From the NCBI GenBank assembly GCA_016719605.1, contig JADJYW010000008.1:310001-374000 (forward strand): DNA of 64,000 nt, read 5' to 3'. This document shows positions 61,507 through 64,000 of the stretch, piece after piece. The notes under the pieces are model-generated. The model was not told where the DNA came from. It ran no database searches and saw nothing but the letters and a program-made list of their open reading frames with translations. Positions within the stretch are counted from its first letter, which is position 1. Each line of letters begins with the position of its first letter. The stretch is from Lewinellaceae bacterium. Its GTDB lineage: Bacteria > Bacteroidota > Bacteroidia > Chitinophagales > Saprospiraceae. The translations under genes were made by a program, and so were the position numbers.

Positions 61507-64000
61507 ATGAAAGAAACAAAGCAACAGACGCCTGCCGGCGAAAATACCAGTACCCGGCGATCTTTTGATCAGCAGCAACCGGCAGCAGCAGGGCGGTGGG
61601 AAATACCGTTTGTCTCGCAGCAGAGAGGAGGAATGATGCAATCGAATGTGCCGGAGACCGAACGGGTGGCAAAAGAAGCAGAAAAGGTAGAAAAAGGCGA
61701 GGAGGAGTCTTGGTTTGATCGAATAAGAAAAGAGGCGGAAAGGCGTCAGATGCAGGAATATTTATGGCAAAACATGCCACAAAGTATTGGGTTGTTTTCG
61801 GATGCGAACGAATTGGCCAGGCGTTTTCTAACCCAGGAAAATCTGGATAAAAGCAATGTGGATATTCTAAAGGAGCGGAATAATTACTTTCTGGCTGAGT
61901 TGAAAAAAATTCATCTCTGGTTGGATCATAAAGAGAATTTATCTGAAGAAAAAAGAAAAAAACTGGAAAGTAATAGAGATCGGATAACAGAGATACTAAA
62001 CACCCCCCTGTCGCTGAATCCCAAAGTAGATGTGACCAAATTCCATGTGTCTGACATGAAGGAAGAAATTCCGAGAATTATGAACTGGTTAGATCATCAG
62101 CCGGAAGGTGTGGACGGCAGGTTTCTGGTCGAGAATGTACAAAAGATGTTGCTCCTCCTGGAATTGTACGAAAACCCGCCGGGCTACTGGGGTATACAGA
62201 AAGAAACTAATCTGCGATTTTTCAATATCAAACAACCGGGGTATTCTGTCAGAACAATCGCTTTCTATTTTTATGGTGATTTTGAAAAAAGCCACCTGAT
62301 TACGCTCGCGGATGGAACACCTGCTCCGGGTTTTGTTTCTGGCGGGCAATCTGTCCTGTTCGATTCGTCCAGTTGGTCGGATATGACCAAGATCGTTAAT
62401 TTAGGAGTAGTGCCCTGGTTGAAAATAGAAGGCCCGATACCCGATTTCACCGCTTCCACCGAACAGATGGTGAGCGTTGAGTTGGCCGGAAAACCTACCA
62501 ATTGTACAATTCTCAGTATTCTGCATTGGTGTCCAATGTATTTGAAACGAAAAGAAAGCACTATGGATACGAGATAGAACATCTGAAAAGCCAGTTGAAG
62601 GTCTATTCCGATACCCGAAGTAGTACATATAAATTTGTCCGGGTCTATTCCGACTATGCGGGCGGCGCGAGTTTTGACACGGCATATTTTAAAAATGTCA
62701 TCAAAAATGCTGAAGCGTACTTAAAAGAAATAGCGCAATACTCGAAAGAGACGGTCAGCCCGGACGTGGTAAATCAGGTACATTCCCGGCTGAAAACCAT
62801 AAAAGTAGAGGGAGAAATACTGGTGGATGCGCTCATGGGCTACTTTGATGATACGGTGCGCGGCGCAGCATCGGTCATTCAGACGCTGGAGGTAGTAAAA
62901 ACCGTAGGCAGCGTGGCGGCGGTTTTTATTCCCGGGGTAGGGCTTGTGTACGGTGGAATTCAGAATGCTGCTCAACAGGCCAGTGGTCTGGCGCATGGTA
63001 CGCAGCAAAGTTGGAATTTTAAAAGTACTGCGCGCGAGTTCGCAATAGGGCTGGCGGGTTTTGGCGCCGGAAAAGTGGCCGGCGCGGGGCTGAAAGGCGC
63101 GGGGCAGGTGGCAAAGGCTTCCGGCCAATCGGCGGCTAAATGGGCAGGCAAATACGCACCCGGAGTAAGCGAAAAACTGGCTAAAGGCGCTGGAAAAATG
63201 GCTGAAAAATGGCCGGGAAGCCGGGTCAGTTCGTCGCGGGCATGGGCCAAAATGTAGCGGAAAATGTGATCGCTTCGCCACTTGTCACGGTGGTTGACAA
63301 ACTGGTATCGGAAGGCAGGTTTGCCCAATTTGATGAAGTTATCAAAGATATCGGCGATCAGTTTTCGCTACAAAATCTGGCTATGGCCGGCGCATCAACG
63401 GCCATGCAGGGCAAAATACCGGACGATATTCATTTGGCCGGCAAAACCCGAAAGACTTGCCCACGGTGCAAGACACGTTCAAACCGGCCGTACTTGGGAA
63501 AAAATCAAAACACCGGAACCGGCTACCCTCCTCCGGCTCCGGTTCGGGAACAAACCCGGGAGCAGGTGCCCGCTCCGCCGGTTACGCCCCCTCCCGTTCC
63601 CAAACCGGCAACCAACGCCACACCCACGGCCCACGCACCCACGGCCCACGCACCCGCTGCACCCGCACCCGCTGCCAAAACCCGGACAGGCAAAAAACCG
63701 CCCCCGCCCCCGTTTAAAGGCGATCAGCTTTCCGCCGGAGATGTGGTACTGGCGCCCGACCTGGCAAGAAGTAATGTAATTTACAACAATATGATGAAGG
63801 ATCAGCCACGCCTGGAGGCCGCTATTTTTCATAATCCCGATACGGGCGAAATCATAGTTGTGCAGGGCGCCGAAACCGTGGTGGGCGTTCGCGGCGCTTC
63901 CGGAGACTTGGAACTGCCCATACCCGGGCGATCCCAATCGATGAAAGAAGTACTGGATCATCCGGATGCAGGCAGGTGGGAATTGCTGAGTCACTACCAC
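61507..64000 (+). CDS. candidate eCIS payload: large multidomain protein (frameshifted, runs off window)
   Basis: ATG at 61507, 14 bases after the tape measure; more than 830 residues read in three joined frames (shifts near 62500, 63215 and possibly 63470). Residues 1-60 are polar and disordered. Then come a charged helical part (ERVAKEAEKVEKGEEESWFD), a beta-rich part (VRTIAFYFYGDFEKSHLITL), more helices and a hydrophobic Gly/Ala stretch (VKTVGSVAAVFIPGVGLVYG). A Pro/Ala linker (~63560-63700) leads to a C-terminal domain starting DQLSAGDVVLAPDLARSNVI with AIFHNPDTGEIIVVQGAETV. Delivery region, linker and C-terminal domain is the build of polymorphic toxins. No catalytic motif seen; the end is missing. 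Confidence 0.6.

Noticed and set aside
45573..64000. Prophage
   Set aside because: No capsid, terminase, portal, lysis or replication genes; the gene set is that of an Afp/PVC-type injection system.

Overview
The window looks like the chromosome of a Bacteroidota bacterium, probably a Saprospiria-type lineage; the family level is inference. The pointers are promoters with the Bacteroidota -7 box TAnnTTTG, a type IX secretion (T9SS) C-terminal sorting domain, an IPTL-CTERM/exosortase H pair, a 14-gene nuo locus with a short NuoG, and a DUF4255-type extracellular contractile injection system (eCIS).

Layout. 1-1754 (minus): a two-gene conflict or immunity cassette, an nSTAND1 NTPase cut by the window edge and a SIR2-like protein with an effector-associated tail. 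1911-8748: a tRNA operon (Val-GAC, Val-CAC, Pro-GGG) whose tRNA-Pro is split by a 6.4-kb integrative element. The element has a tyrosine integrase, decayed conjugation-type ATPases, a replication-relaxation protein, an HNH-like protein, and its own complete tRNA-Pro(GGG) with promoter and terminator. 8775-9390: a defence-like remnant. 9532-12582: an IPTL-CTERM protein, exosortase H and a membrane partner. 12610-15573 (minus): a DUF4143 ATPase, folD and a CBM9-like lipoprotein. 15722-42873 (plus): nuoA-N, interrupted between many gene pairs by accessory genes: Uma2, DUF2750, a lipoprotein, DUF2281 plus nucleotidyltransferase, an antitoxin/Doc pair, Mrr, a VapBC-like pair, a small membrane protein, and an 8.8-kb AT-rich island between nuoM and nuoN. 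That island carries an AraC regulator, a 1155-residue ice-binding/HYR/T9SS protein, and stress-type genes (cupin, sll1863-like, CsbD, Thivi_2564, beta-barrel). 42966-45368: threonine aldolase and an anchored unknown. 45573-64000: the eCIS operon, with DUF4255 cap protein, unknown, sheath, two tube proteins, DUF5908, LysM hub, VgrG-like spike, gp25, two large baseplate proteins, a fibre-like protein, the tape measure and a large candidate payload that runs off the window.

Quality. Many core genes, most nuo genes among them, are broken by single-base shifts, several of them at short homopolymers. I read these as sequencing or assembly errors and annotate the whole gene across them. The stops inside the integrated element are different: they are point nonsense changes and look like true decay. 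NuoG and the DUF4143 protein also lack internal segments that their families have.

A family of inverted repeats built from a ~20-bp unit (GGTTGGAAGGTTTCTGGTT and its complement) sits in the tRNA operon, between nuo genes and before the aldolase.
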